Assembly (NCBI RefSeq): GCF_000473995.1
Contig: NC_022571.1
Location: forward strand, 4,123,416 to 4,187,415
Reading direction: 5' to 3'
DNA: 64,000 nucleotides
DNA from: Clostridium saccharobutylicum DSM 13864
GTDB taxonomy: Bacteria > Bacillota > Clostridia > Clostridiales > Clostridiaceae
Below, in pieces: positions 45,381-54,625 of the stretch; position 1 is the first letter of the stretch, and every line of letters starts with the position of its first letter. Under the pieces are notes generated by a model. The model did no database searches. It was not told the DNA's origin and saw only the letters and a program-made list of their open reading frames with translations. Both the position numbers and the translations under genes were made by a program.

Positions 45381-45920
45381 TTATTTTTCATGAAGTAAAT
45401 TTTCAATATTTTCTTTTAACTTTTCTGGCTTATATGTTGGTGCAAATCTCGCAACAACTTTTCCATTTCTATCTACAAGGAACTTTGTAAAATTCCATTT
45501 AATATCATCTCCAGTTGTATTAAATCCTTTTTCTGATAATAATTTATACAATCCTTCCGATTCTGAATCTTCAGCAGCTTTTGGTGCTTCTTTCTTTAAA
45601 AATTTATATAATTCAGATGCATTTTCACCATTTACATCTATCTTAGCAAATGTTTCAAATGTAGTATTATATTTAAGTTGACAGAAATTTGCTATTTCCT
45701 CATTACTACCTGGTGCTTGCTCGAAGAATTGATTAGATGGAAAATCTAATATTTCTAATCCCTTGTCTTTATATTCATCATAAATTTTTTGAAGTCCTTC
45801 ATATTGAGGAGTAAATCCACAGCCAGTAGCTGTATTTACTATTAAAAGTACCTTACCCTTGTAATCGCCAATTGAAACTTCGTCACCTTTTATATTTTTT
45901 ACTTTGTAATCATATATCAT
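45381..45920 (-). CDS. Glutathione peroxidase-family thiol peroxidase
   Basis: This 179-residue cytosolic enzyme uses a peroxidatic Cys in NTATGCGFTPQ (near residue 34), with Gln in SNQFFEQAPG and Trp/Asn in KWNFTKFLVD completing the catalytic set. The usual GFPCNQF reads DFPSNQF here, so the second site Cys is Ser. Bacterial members reduce peroxides with thioredoxin rather than glutathione, and the gene lies 122 bases behind a thioredoxin reductase-like flavoprotein on the same strand. The two probably form an operon. AGGAGAG precedes the ATG. Confidence 0.92.
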   Translation of the reverse strand: MIYDYKVKNIKGDEVSIGDYKGKVLLIVNTATGCGFTPQYEGLQKIYDEYKDKGLEILDFPSNQFFEQAPGSNEEIANFCQLKYNTTFETFAKIDVNGENASELYKFLKKEAPKAAEDSESEGLYKLLSEKGFNTTGDDIKWNFTKFLVDRNGKVVARFAPTYKPEKLKENIENLLHEK

Positions 45921-46042
45921 TTTAATCTCTCCTTCTTATTTCTATATGCAAATAACTGCACAATATATTTTTATCATAAATCATTTATATATTCTTAATA
46001 TAAATTCAATAATAATCTTTCTCTATTTTCTCTTTACCATAA

Positions 46043-46909
46043 TTACTTCATTTTTTGTTGATCAACATAAGCTACAGCTGATAGTGCTGCTATATTTCCT
46101 TCCCCTGCTGATTTTATATATTGATAAGGCACACCAACTATATCACCTGCTGCAAAACATCCATCTAAATTAGTTGCCATTTTTCTATCAACTTCAACGT
46201 GATTTCCATCCATTTTTAATCCTGGAACCAACTGTCCTGGAGATACACTTTCTCTTAAGATGAAAACACCATCTGTTTCTATTTCTTGATTTTTTAATAT
46301 TAATTTATTTACTCTATCATCACCAACTATTTCAACTAAAGTATCATTAATAACTTCTATAGCTGGATCAACCTCAACTTCTTCTTTATACATAGGAATG
46401 TAATACACCTTAGATGCTATTGTTGCCAAAAAGTTTGCTTCAGCTTCTTCCTTTTTCTGATAAGCTATTATTGTAACAACTTTATTCTTATATAATGGAG
46501 CGTCACAAGTTGCACAATATCCTACGCCCTTCCCTAAAAGTTTTTCTTCACCTTTAAAAGGCTTTCCAAAGTTTACTCCTGTAGCTAATATTACAGAAGT
46601 TGCTTCATACATCTTCTCATTTGCCATTAATGCAAAATGCTCTCCCATTGAATATATATTATTAATTCTTTCTTCAGTAATACTTATATCCATAGCTTTT
46701 AGATGATTCATAAACTCATCTCTAATTTCTGCTCCACTTTTTCCATAGAAGCCTAAGTAATTATTAATTTTTTCAGCTCTTGTCAATTTAGTACTAATTT
46801 CTTTGCTTCCAAATATAATGAATTTTTTCTTTCTTATCTTTGCATTTAATGCAGCTGATAATCCTGCTGGGCCACTTCCTATTATTGCAATATCATATCT
46901 TTCATCCAT
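46043..46909 (-). CDS. Thioredoxin reductase-like flavoprotein, probable ferredoxin-dependent type
   Basis: This 288-residue enzyme has FAD-binding GSGPAGLSAALNA at the N-terminus, redox pair CATC in GYCATCDAPLY, and the second FAD motif DGCFAAGDIVGVP. In NADPH-dependent enzymes the middle domain carries GGGxSA and HRRxxxR. Here those segments read TIIAYQKKEEAEAN and IPMYKEEVEV, so neither nucleotide motif is present. This matches the ferredoxin-linked thioredoxin reductases described from Clostridium and cyanobacteria (family knowledge). It probably feeds electrons to thioredoxin and hence the peroxidase downstream. GGAGG precedes the ATG. Confidence 0.85.
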   Translation of the reverse strand: MDERYDIAIIGSGPAGLSAALNAKIRKKKFIIFGSKEISTKLTRAEKINNYLGFYGKSGAEIRDEFMNHLKAMDISITEERINNIYSMGEHFALMANEKMYEATSVILATGVNFGKPFKGEEKLLGKGVGYCATCDAPLYKNKVVTIIAYQKKEEAEANFLATIASKVYYIPMYKEEVEVDPAIEVINDTLVEIVGDDRVNKLILKNQEIETDGVFILRESVSPGQLVPGLKMDGNHVEVDRKMATNLDGCFAAGDIVGVPYQYIKSAGEGNIAALSAVAYVDQQKMK

Positions 46910-47560
46910 TATAAATCCTCCTAATAATCAATTTATTTATTAATTTAATATTATTATTTTATTAATTTAAATAGCTTTTCAATATCACTTTTTAATTTTA
47001 ATAGTACTGTTATAATAATTAAAATTCACTAATTTCTTCATTAGATTCTAAATCTTCATTAGCAAATTTATTAAACGTAAATCATAGAATGTTAAACTTT
47101 TGTTCTTTATATTCTTCCATTTTCACTTCTTGCCCATTCATTTTTTTGCTAACAAATAGTAAAAATTTATATTAACTACACTCCCTTTAATTAATATTTT
47201 AATAAATTAAATTTTATCCAACTTATTCTTTTAAAATATATAGCTGAAATTTTTTAAGAAGATTTCAACTGTGTATTAATATATGCTTTATACATATCAA
47301 CTATTTATTATATTAGCATTTTATATATTTTTTAATATTATTTGTTTCATTAATCATGTAAAACAGTACATATAATATTATATGCTAATTCCGCGAAATT
47401 AATTTACCAAAATTAAATTTTATAAAATCTTTTTCTTTAAATTTAGTATATACTCTATAAATTTAATTGTCAATATAATTTTACCTATAAAATAACTTTT
47501 CTCTAATTCATTTATGACAATATTTATTATATATTATTTTATAGTATTATATAAATTCTA
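46910..47560. other. Gene-free AT-rich stretch
   Basis: About 650 bases upstream of the thioredoxin reductase-like gene. I see no reading frame with a ribosome binding site, no long dyad and no repeat from the families described here. Confidence 0.5.
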
Positions 47561-47589
47561 ATTTTTGTCATAATACTGACATAATAAAG

Positions 47590-47697
47590 ATGTATATTAA
47601 TCTTATAAGATAGTTAAAACATTATTATTTCCCCTATAAATAATAAATAACTATAATATTAGGAATGGCTTATATATAAATAGGTCATTCTTTTTCT
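47590..47697 (+). ncRNA. Candidate small RNA 1 with CCCC loop
   Basis: TTATTATTT (47622-47630) and AAATAATAA (47638-47646) form a stem with loop CCCCTAT. A terminator follows with GAATGGCTTAT against ATAGGTCATTC (47663-47690), then TTTTTC. Promoter-like TTGTCA and CTGACA boxes lie near 47565 and 47576. It is closely related to the next unit. Confidence 0.6.
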
Positions 47698-47759
47698 ATA
47701 TCGTCATATTTTCAAATCAAATCGCACTTATTCCATTAAAATTCATTTTTGTTATATAA

Positions 47760-47789
47760 TTGACATTTTTGCATTTTATAATGTATAAT
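47760..47789 (+). promoter_or_regulatory. Promoter of small RNA 2
   Basis: TTGACA (47760-47765) and TATAAT (47784-47789) match the vegetative consensus with an 18-base spacer. Confidence 0.7.
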
Positions 47790-47794
47790 AGCAA

Positions 47795-47889
47795 TTGTAC
47801 GATAAGGTATTATTATTATTTCCCCTTATAAATAATAATAAGCTATTAAAAAGAATGACTTACACCCCTAAGTAAATCATTCTTTTTTT
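47795..47889 (+). ncRNA. Candidate small RNA 2 with CCCC loops
   Basis: A strong promoter lies just upstream. TTATTATTT (47813-47821) pairs with AAATAATAA (47830-47838) around CCCCTTAT. The terminator AAGAATGACTTAC/GTAAATCATTCTT (47851-47884) has loop ACCCCTAA and ends TTTTTTT. Both loops expose CCCC, suited to pairing with Shine-Dalgarno GGGG or GGAGG. No reading frame longer than a few codons was seen. Confidence 0.7.
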
Positions 47890-47991
47890 GATTTATAATT
47901 CTAAAAATTTTAAAACTATGATCTGCTCTGCTCAATTCCTAAATTAAATTCATCTTTAAATTGCTCTAGTAAGTTTAATCTTATCATAAAT

Positions 47992-49383
47992 CTAATTATT
48001 TATATCTTTTTCATTCTGAACAACACTATGCTTTCTTCCATAAATAAAATATAATATAAGTCCTATTACAAGCCAAACTGTAAAGCCTATCCATGTTATC
48101 AGTTTCAGTTGAGACAATAAAACTATGCAACATACTATAGCTATTATAGGAGTAAATGGTGCTCCAGGAATTTTAAAAATTCTTTTATAATTTGGCATAG
48201 TTCTTCTAAGTACTATAACTGCAACTGACACAGCAATAAAACCTAATAATGTTCCTGTACTTAAAAATTCTACAATAATATCTAATGGTATAAATCCAGC
48301 TATAATCGCTGCTATAGTTCCAGTTATTATAGTTGAAATATGTGGTGTTTTATGTACAGAATGTATCTTAGAAAATACCTTAGGTAAAAGTCCATCTCTA
48401 GACATAACCATAAATATTCTAACTTGGCCATAAAGCATCACCATCAAAGTAGAAACCATTCCAAGTATAGCTCCTGTCCCCACTAATGCTGCACCCCAAT
48501 TTATTCCTACTCTTGCTAATGCTCCTGGCACTGCATTGTCTAAAATTATCTCATTATAAGGAACCATTCCTGTAAGTACAACTGCAACAGAAACATACAT
48601 TAACGTAACTACTACCAAACAAATTATTAACCCAAGAGGGATATCTCTTTTAGGATTTTCAGCTTCTTCTGCTGCTGTAGATATTGCATCAAATCCTATA
48701 AATGAAAAAAATAAAGTTGCTGTTGCTGCAAAAATTCCACCAAAACCACACGGAGCAAAAGGATGATAGTTAGATATATCTATATGCCCAACTCCAAGTG
48801 CTACAAATATGATAATTATAGCTATTTTTACAATTACTATAATATTATTAACTCTAGCACTTTCTTTCATGCCATAATACAATATATAAATTATAACTGC
48901 AATTATTAATATAGCTGGTAAATCTACTACTCCACCTTTACTTGGTGATGCAGTAAATGCAAGTGGTAATGTTATTCCCAATGTTTTTAATATTCCAACC
49001 AATGTACCTGACCATCCTGATGCGACTGCACTACAGGCAACCAAATATTCTGCTGTAAGACACCAGCCAATTATCATTGCAACAATTTCACCAAATACTA
49101 TATATGTATAAGAATATGTACTTCCTGCAACTGGGAACATAGTTGAAAGTTCGCAATAGCATAATGCACACAAGCAAGCGACTATACCTGCCAATATAAA
49201 TGAAATAATTACCGCTGGACCTGCTAAATGTGCCCCTGTTCCTGTAGCCACAAAAATACCTACTCCAACTACTGCTCCTATACCAAATGCAGCTATATCT
49301 TTAGCTTTAAGATTTTTTTTTAAATCTGTCTTTTGCACCCCTTCCATAATTTTATCTACTGACTTTTTCTTAAAAATGTTCAT
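47992..49383 (-). CDS. APC-family amino acid permease (CAT/YfnA-like)
   Basis: This 463-residue membrane protein has twelve predicted helices. The family signature is clear in helix 1 (FGIGAVVGVGIFVATGTGA) and in SFIGFDAISTAAEEAENPKRDIP, typical of the cationic amino acid transporter subfamily of APC carriers. It is probably a proton-coupled importer of a neutral or basic amino acid; the exact substrate is unknown. GGAGGA precedes the ATG. The two small RNAs converge on it from the other strand, so antisense overlap at its 3-prime end is possible but not shown. Confidence 0.92.
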   Translation of the reverse strand: MNIFKKKSVDKIMEGVQKTDLKKNLKAKDIAAFGIGAVVGVGIFVATGTGAHLAGPAVIISFILAGIVACLCALCYCELSTMFPVAGSTYSYTYIVFGEIVAMIIGWCLTAEYLVACSAVASGWSGTLVGILKTLGITLPLAFTASPSKGGVVDLPAILIIAVIIYILYYGMKESARVNNIIVIVKIAIIIIFVALGVGHIDISNYHPFAPCGFGGIFAATATLFFSFIGFDAISTAAEEAENPKRDIPLGLIICLVVVTLMYVSVAVVLTGMVPYNEIILDNAVPGALARVGINWGAALVGTGAILGMVSTLMVMLYGQVRIFMVMSRDGLLPKVFSKIHSVHKTPHISTIITGTIAAIIAGFIPLDIIVEFLSTGTLLGFIAVSVAVIVLRRTMPNYKRIFKIPGAPFTPIIAIVCCIVLLSQLKLITWIGFTVWLVIGLILYFIYGRKHSVVQNEKDINN

Positions 49384-49440
49384 ACATTCCTCCTGCTATA
49401 ATTGTTTTTGTCGTAATCTTTTAATTTAAATAACCTATTT

Positions 49441-49725
49441 TTAATGTTGCTTTTTATCATAATTGTCCAAATCATTCAATTTATCAAAGGAATAAAATCG
49501 ATAATACATTTCTTTAAAACTTCTTCCTGTAAATAATTCAAATAGCTTACTTAAAAACAAACTTAATATAATTCCTGAAATTACAGATAAAACTGATGTA
49601 ATAAGTCCTATTTTAGAATTGGCTTGTCCGCAAAGTATTGTAATTGATACACTCAAAAAAATCTGAATTATAAGAACACAAATAAACATTAAAACAAGAG
49701 TATTTATAATTTTTTTTATTTTCAT
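49441..49725 (-). CDS. Small two-helix membrane protein
   Basis: This 94-residue protein has two hydrophobic helices (about 5-28 and 38-62), then a charged tail with FKEMYYRFYSFDKLNDLDNYDKK. It starts at the ATG at 49725, preceded by AGAAGG at eight bases; an in-frame GTG three codons earlier overlaps that site. It is 57 bases upstream of the permease and may be co-transcribed. I recognise no family. Confidence 0.6.
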   Translation of the reverse strand: MKIKKIINTLVLMFICVLIIQIFLSVSITILCGQANSKIGLITSVLSVISGIILSLFLSKLFELFTGRSFKEMYYRFYSFDKLNDLDNYDKKQH

Positions 49726-50060
49726 ACAAAACACCTTCTATGATTTTTAATTCTTCTATTTTATAATCATTTAAAATAATTACAAATAAGTAATCTAACA
49801 TGAATTACTGTTATTTAAAACAATCTATTCATAGGTAATAATCTTTCATAATCTCCTCTCCTTAATTTCAAATTAATAAAAATTATAGCAAATAATATAA
49901 CAATTTGGTAATATCCTTTCTTTTAGTTATAATAACCAAAAGTTATAACCAAATTAATAGATTGTCTAAATATAGATGAAATCGTTGATAATAATTATTA
50001 AAATTAAATATAATATTGGAATAAAAAATTAACTAAATCACTAAAATATCTTTAATAATA

Positions 50061-50115
50061 AAAAGTACTTTATAAGATAGATAATTTAATGAAATTCTAT
50101 CTTATAAAGTACTTT
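50061..50115. terminator. Perfect 21-bp bidirectional terminator
   Basis: AAAAGTACTTTATAAGATAG (50061-50080) is perfectly complementary to CTATCTTATAAAGTACTTTT (50096-50115), with one extra pair inside. It lies 40 bases behind the BFD gene stop and serves that minus-strand gene. The gap 49802-50060 holds nothing else. Confidence 0.85.
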
Positions 50116-50154
50116 TACATATAAATTAATGTTCACATGTTTATAATCAGATTA

Positions 50155-50334
50155 CTATTTTTCTAATAATTTATTAACTAATGATTGAACATCATCAACA
50201 CAACCACCACAAGCAGTTCCAGCACCAGTAGCAGATTGAACATCTTCAAATGATTTAGCACCATTTGCTATGGCATCCTTTATATCTTTCACTGTAACAC
50301 TCATGCAATTACATACTATTTCATCATCATTCAT
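50155..50334 (-). CDS. BFD-like [2Fe-2S]-binding protein
   Basis: This 59-residue protein starts MNDDEIVCNCMSVTVKDI, with the second cysteine pair in ATGAGTACGGCVDDV. The C-x-C...C-x2-C arrangement is that of bacterioferritin-associated ferredoxin (BFD) domains, which bind a [2Fe-2S] cluster. Free-standing short versions in Clostridia may serve as small electron carriers or iron-release factors. AAAGGAGAG lies before the ATG at 50334. A perfect terminator follows, so it is monocistronic. Confidence 0.88.
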   Translation of the reverse strand: MNDDEIVCNCMSVTVKDIKDAIANGAKSFEDVQSATGAGTACGGCVDDVQSLVNKLLEK

Positions 50335-50604
50335 TGTACTCTCTCCTTTAATTTTTAATTATTTTGATATATTTTAGTTTTTTTAATTTAAGTGATTCTT
50401 GCAAAAATCCATATTATAATTTATTTAAGTATCACTTTAGTAATATTAGTTTTATCATTAATTTTAATAATATACATAAAACTAAACTGCTTTATGTGAA
50501 AACAAAAATAATACATAGATAAATATATCTATTTTGCACAATACCCATTAACAATAAATGCAAACTAATACATTATTATAAATGTACATTATCATGTGCC
50601 TTAT

Positions 50605-51000
50605 TTATCCTCGCTTCTGCTTTAACAAATCTCTTATTTCCTTAAGCAATACAATATCAGCAGGCTGCTCTGATTTTTCCTTTGATGGATTTTCTTTTTT
50701 AAGCTTATTTATCAATTTAATAAATAAAAAAATAGAAAATGAGACAATTAAAAAATCAATAATATTTTGAATGAAATTACCATAATTGATTGTAATTTCC
50801 GGAAAAGTCTCTGTAGGTTCTTTAATAACAACCTTTAAATATGTAAAATTAACACCACCTGTTAATACACCTGTTATAGGCATTATCACATCATTTACTA
50901 AAGAACTAACTATTTTGCTAAATGCTCCTCCTATAACAACACCAACAGCCAAATCTATTACATTACCTTTTATGGCAAATTCCTTAAATTCCTTTAACAT
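50605..51000 (-). CDS. mscL: Large-conductance mechanosensitive channel MscL
   Basis: This 131-residue membrane channel relieves turgor after osmotic downshock. It has the N-terminal amphipathic helix LKEFKEFAIKGNVIDLAVGV, the pore helix VVIGGAFSKIVSSLVNDVIMP, and the second helix FLIVSFSIFLFIKLINKL. I start at the ATG at 51000 because AAAGGAG lies eight bases upstream; the frame stays open 16 codons further without a ribosome site. Its 3-prime end abuts a Rep-B-like CATGTGCCTTA (50594-50604), and a full Rep-B lies just upstream of the start. Confidence 0.96.
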   Translation of the reverse strand: MLKEFKEFAIKGNVIDLAVGVVIGGAFSKIVSSLVNDVIMPITGVLTGGVNFTYLKVVIKEPTETFPEITINYGNFIQNIIDFLIVSFSIFLFIKLINKLKKENPSKEKSEQPADIVLLKEIRDLLKQKRG

Positions 51001-51020
51001 AAACGTTCTCCTTTCTAATA

Positions 51021-51252
51021 AGGCACATTTCAAAAATAACAAGTCCATTTGTCAGCCTATTTCCCATCAAGGGAATCTCGACTCGTATTCGCTCACTCAG
51101 TAAGCGATTCACACCAAATCGTAGATTTGGACTTTCACTTATCTGCTCATTAGCAAATTGACCTAATAGACCCGCTATGAGGGCAATTCACCTCCTTGCC
51201 TGATGAAAAATATCCATGGCAAATTGGACTTGTTATTTATTTTCATGTGCCT
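51021..51252. repeat. Rep-B element upstream of mscL
   Basis: AGGCACATTTCAAAAATAAC pairs with GTTATTTATTTTCATGTGCCT at 51230-51252, and AAGTCCATTTG faces CAAATTGGACTT. The interior carries a second stem system, CAAATCGTAGATTTG near 51116-51130 among others, and the motif TTGACCTAATAG...CGCTATGAGGG shared with the copies at 30586 and 58584. Confidence 0.75.
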
Positions 51253-51496
51253 AAAGGCAATTATTTATATTAACTATTATTATAAATATTATTATCAAAA
51301 ATATTTTAATTATTCAATCAAATAAAAGTCTAGTCTTGTTTATCTCTGAATATTGTATATTAATACTCTAATTAAACATATATATATATTGCAAAATGAT
51401 TTATTCATGGATTTATTGAGATAGTACTTAGTTTTAATGTAGATTTCAATTTTCAATATATATATTATTCTTAATAAAAAAAGGGGGGAATTTTTC

Positions 51497-52114
51497 ATGG
51501 TATTATTTCTATTATTAAGTGGAATTTGTTGGTCAATCGTTTATATTGAATTGATCTATGTGGGATTTAAAAATGAGACTTATGGAATGCCATTTATTGC
51601 ATTAGCACTAAACTTTTCTTGGGAAGTACTATACTGCTACCTTGGATTTACTTATACCCCTGAAAATATTCAGAATTATATTACTCTAATTTGGCTCATA
51701 TTAGATACTGCTGTTGTATTAACCTACTTAATATATGGCAAGAAGTACTTTCCAAAATATACAAGCAAAAAATATTTTGTTCCTTGGACTATACTTATAT
51801 TTTTTATGTCTTTTGTGCTTCAGTATTATTTTGTTGTAGAATTCAAAGATCTAGGTAAATTATACTCTGCTTTTCTTCAAAATTTAGTAATGTCCATTCT
51901 TTTTATTCATATGCTCATTACTAGAACTGATACAAAAGGTCAAAATCTAACAATCGCAATTAATAAGTGGATTGGTACTCTATCACCTACAATTTTATAT
52001 GGTATAATTGTTGGAAATAAATTAATTCTTGCTCTCGGAATATTCTGTTCCATTTTTGATATCTTATATATATACTTCTTAAGTACTACTAGAAAACTTC
52101 ATAATCAATCATGA
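51497..52114 (+). CDS. Integral membrane protein, possible terpene cyclase-like fold
   Basis: This 205-residue protein is hydrophobic along its length, with about seven helices and short polar loops. GMPFIALALNFSWEVLYCY near residue 40 carries an Asn and Glu within helices, and WLILDTAVVLTYLIYGKKY follows with an Asp. That pattern recalls the transmembrane terpene cyclases of the Pyr4 type, but I cannot confirm homology from sequence alone. GGGGGG lies before the ATG. It stands alone on the plus strand between repeats, facing the receptor gene. Confidence 0.6.
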   Translation: MVLFLLLSGICWSIVYIELIYVGFKNETYGMPFIALALNFSWEVLYCYLGFTYTPENIQNYITLIWLILDTAVVLTYLIYGKKYFPKYTSKKYFVPWTILIFFMSFVLQYYFVVEFKDLGKLYSAFLQNLVMSILFIHMLITRTDTKGQNLTIAINKWIGTLSPTILYGIIVGNKLILALGIFCSIFDILYIYFLSTTRKLHNQS

Positions 52115-52171
52115 TTTTTTTAGAATGCCTATTTAGGACTAATCATATACATTACCAAAATGTTATAACAT

Positions 52172-52290
52172 TATGTTTTATTGAATGTACCTTAAATTAC
52201 ATTTATTATCATTTATTTTAAATATATATACAAAACTTGAAATAGAGGTCATGCTTTTGCATGACCTCTATTTCGGTTGTTTATAACTTA
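52172..52290 (+). repeat. Rep-B end fragment and minimal Rep-A hairpin
   Basis: TTTTATTGAATGTACCTTAAATT (from about 52174) is a Rep-B end. GAAATAGAGGTCATGC (about 52233-52248) pairs with GCATGACCTCTATTTC around a few T residues, then GGTTGTTTATAACTTAAATC. This is Rep-A reduced to its outer hairpin, 25 bases from the chemotaxis receptor stop codon. Confidence 0.7.
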
Positions 52291-52311
52291 AATCCAGGTT
52301 ATTTATGTATG

Positions 52312-54264
52312 TTATCTAAGGTTAAACTTTTGTATCATTGAATTTAATGTTTCTACCTGTGCTGTTAATTCTTCACTTACTGCAGCACTTTCTTCTGCTG
52401 TTGCTGAATTTGCTTGAACAACATCTGATATCTGATTTACGCCTCCATTTATTTGTTCAATAGATTGAGCTTGTTCTTCAGATGCTGCACTTATATTAGA
52501 TACTAATTGAGTTGTTTGTTTTACATCGTCCACTACATATATTAAAGATTTAGCTGTAATATCTGATAATTCTTTACCCTTATTTACAGCATTTATTGAA
52601 GATTGAATAAGCTGACCTGTTTGCTTTACTGCTTCTGAGCATTGTTCTGCAAGCATCCTAACTTCTTCCGCTACAACTCCAAATCCTTTTCCTGCATCTC
52701 CTGCTCTTGCAGATTCTATTGCTGCATTTAATGCAAGTAAATTTGTTTGTTCTGCTATATCATCAATAGTTTGTATTATGTTATTAATATCTTTAGCTGA
52801 TTTTTCAATATCATTCATAGCATTTAACATTTCATTCATTTGTTTATTACTATCTTCTATCCTTTGAAGCAATTTAATTCCAACTTCATTCGTATTAGTT
52901 GCATTTTGAGCTGTATTCTGTACTTGTCTATTTATTTCATCCATTGCTACTGAAAGTTCTTCTATTGAACTTGCTTGATCTGTTGCTCCTTGAGACAAAC
53001 TTTGCGATCCTTCTGTAACTTGTTGTGCACCACTATTTACTTGATTAGTTGCTTCTTTAATTTCACTAAATACCTCATTTAAGGAATCTACAATATTGAT
53101 AATAGAATCTTTTATACCCACAAATTCACCTTTATACTCACGCTCTAGTGTAATATTAAAATTCTTCTTCGACATCTCTCCAAGGCTATGAGAAACATCT
53201 TCGATAACTTCCCTCAAATCATTCACTGTATTTCTTGTTGCTTCTGCAAGAATAGCTGTTTCATCATCTGTATTTATAATTGGAACCTCTGTTGTTAAAT
53301 CACCTTGTGCTAATAATTCAAGTCTATTTGCAAACAATTTTATAGGTTCTGAAATGGAATCTGCCATTTTAACAACTACTCTAATTGCTAAAGCAATTAT
53401 TATAAGTGCTGCAATCACCATAATTACAATTCCAATAATAGTGCCCATTAAAAATTCATATGTTTTACTAGTAACTGCTAAACTCCAACCATCAGTATCT
53501 GGAATAGGCTCATAAGCTACCATTTTTTCATTTAAAGCAATTCCATATGTGGTAAATCCACTTTCCCCTTTAATCATTTTTGATTCAATACCTGCAATTG
53601 ATTTAAGAGAAGAATCATTTTTAGATTCATTTATGGCATTATACCCTTTAAAAACTAAATCTACATTCTCATCTGCTATAAGATTTCCATTTTTATTTAT
53701 AGCATAACTTTGACCTGTCTTACCAACTTTTATCGTATTAGTAATATCACTTAACAAACTAGCTGAATTGGTTATACTTACAATTCCTGCAAATTTACCA
53801 TTCTTTATAACTGGTGCCGCAAATACAATAATTAAGTCATTTGTACTTTTATCTACAAGAATATCAGAGATAGCTGGTTTTAATGTGCTTTTACAGTCTT
53901 TAAAATATGATCTATCTGATAAATCATATCCATCAAAACTCATACCAGAAACATCTACATAGCCCGCTCTTATAAGATTATTACGACTTGCAACATCTTT
54001 TAGTACTTTAGAAACAGTTGTACTATCAATTGTTTCCCCCTGAAAAGCATCATTTTGTGCTAATTCACTTACAATAGTCTTATAATTATTTAATCTTTCT
54101 GAGACATCTTGAGCTGCTATTTTTGCAGTTTGTCCCATTACTTGTTTTAATGAATTCATTGTAGAAATATAGCTTACTAATGATGAAATTATTCCCATCA
54201 AAAGCGCAACTATAACTATACATAAAATCATAACTTTTAAAATTTTAGATTTAATACTTCTCAT
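52312..54264 (-). CDS. Methyl-accepting chemotaxis protein
   Basis: This 650-residue receptor has helix 1 (about 8-32), an extracellular dCache-type sensor domain (about 35-275), helix 2 (about 275-300), a HAMP domain (about 300-355) and a long helical signalling domain. The hairpin tip is [21 protein letters not shown], which binds CheA/CheW. The ligand is unknown; dCache sensors often bind amino acids or organic acids. GGGG lies seven bases before the ATG. It is monocistronic, with a long hairpin upstream at 54431-54485. Confidence 0.94.
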   Translation of the reverse strand: MRSIKSKILKVMILCIVIVALLMGIISSLVSYISTMNSLKQVMGQTAKIAAQDVSERLNNYKTIVSELAQNDAFQGETIDSTTVSKVLKDVASRNNLIRAGYVDVSGMSFDGYDLSDRSYFKDCKSTLKPAISDILVDKSTNDLIIVFAAPVIKNGKFAGIVSITNSASLLSDITNTIKVGKTGQSYAINKNGNLIADENVDLVFKGYNAINESKNDSSLKSIAGIESKMIKGESGFTTYGIALNEKMVAYEPIPDTDGWSLAVTSKTYEFLMGTIIGIVIMVIAALIIIALAIRVVVKMADSISEPIKLFANRLELLAQGDLTTEVPIINTDDETAILAEATRNTVNDLREVIEDVSHSLGEMSKKNFNITLEREYKGEFVGIKDSIINIVDSLNEVFSEIKEATNQVNSGAQQVTEGSQSLSQGATDQASSIEELSVAMDEINRQVQNTAQNATNTNEVGIKLLQRIEDSNKQMNEMLNAMNDIEKSAKDINNIIQTIDDIAEQTNLLALNAAIESARAGDAGKGFGVVAEEVRMLAEQCSEAVKQTGQLIQSSINAVNKGKELSDITAKSLIYVVDDVKQTTQLVSNISAASEEQAQSIEQINGGVNQISDVVQANSATAEESAAVSEELTAQVETLNSMIQKFNLR

Positions 54265-54430
54265 TATTTACCCCTATCATTTTTATTTTTCCCTATAATT
54301 CTACTATAACATATTTTTTTTGACAATAATTAAATCATAACTTTTCTGTATTATATGTATTTTTATGTTTTTTTTAACATTTTTAGATATTTAATAACAA
54401 ATCAGTAAAAATATAATTCTTTTATAATAT

Positions 54431-54485
54431 AAAAGACTATATTATAAAAGATTAATTTTTTTAATCTTTTAATATAGTCTTTTTA
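54431..54485. terminator. Long bidirectional terminator
   Basis: AAAAGACTATATTA (54431-54444) pairs with TAATATAGTCTTTT (54471-54484), and AAAAGATTAA pairs with TTAATCTTTT inside. It serves the AIM24 gene upstream on the minus strand. Nothing else was seen in 54486-54625. Confidence 0.75.
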
Positions 54486-54625
54486 GACATTACTATTATT
54501 TGTTTTTATATACTCTAAAAATATTTCTAAACACAAAAACTACTTTTATGGGCAACTCTAAACTTTAAGATGTATTATCCAACACTATAAAGTGAGTCGC
54601 TGCATAACTCCAAATCTAAACTTGT

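Noticed and set aside
49613..49801. A 62-codon minus-strand frame overlapping the small membrane protein
   Set aside because: It lies in another frame of the better-supported gene at 49441-49725 and lacks a start signal.
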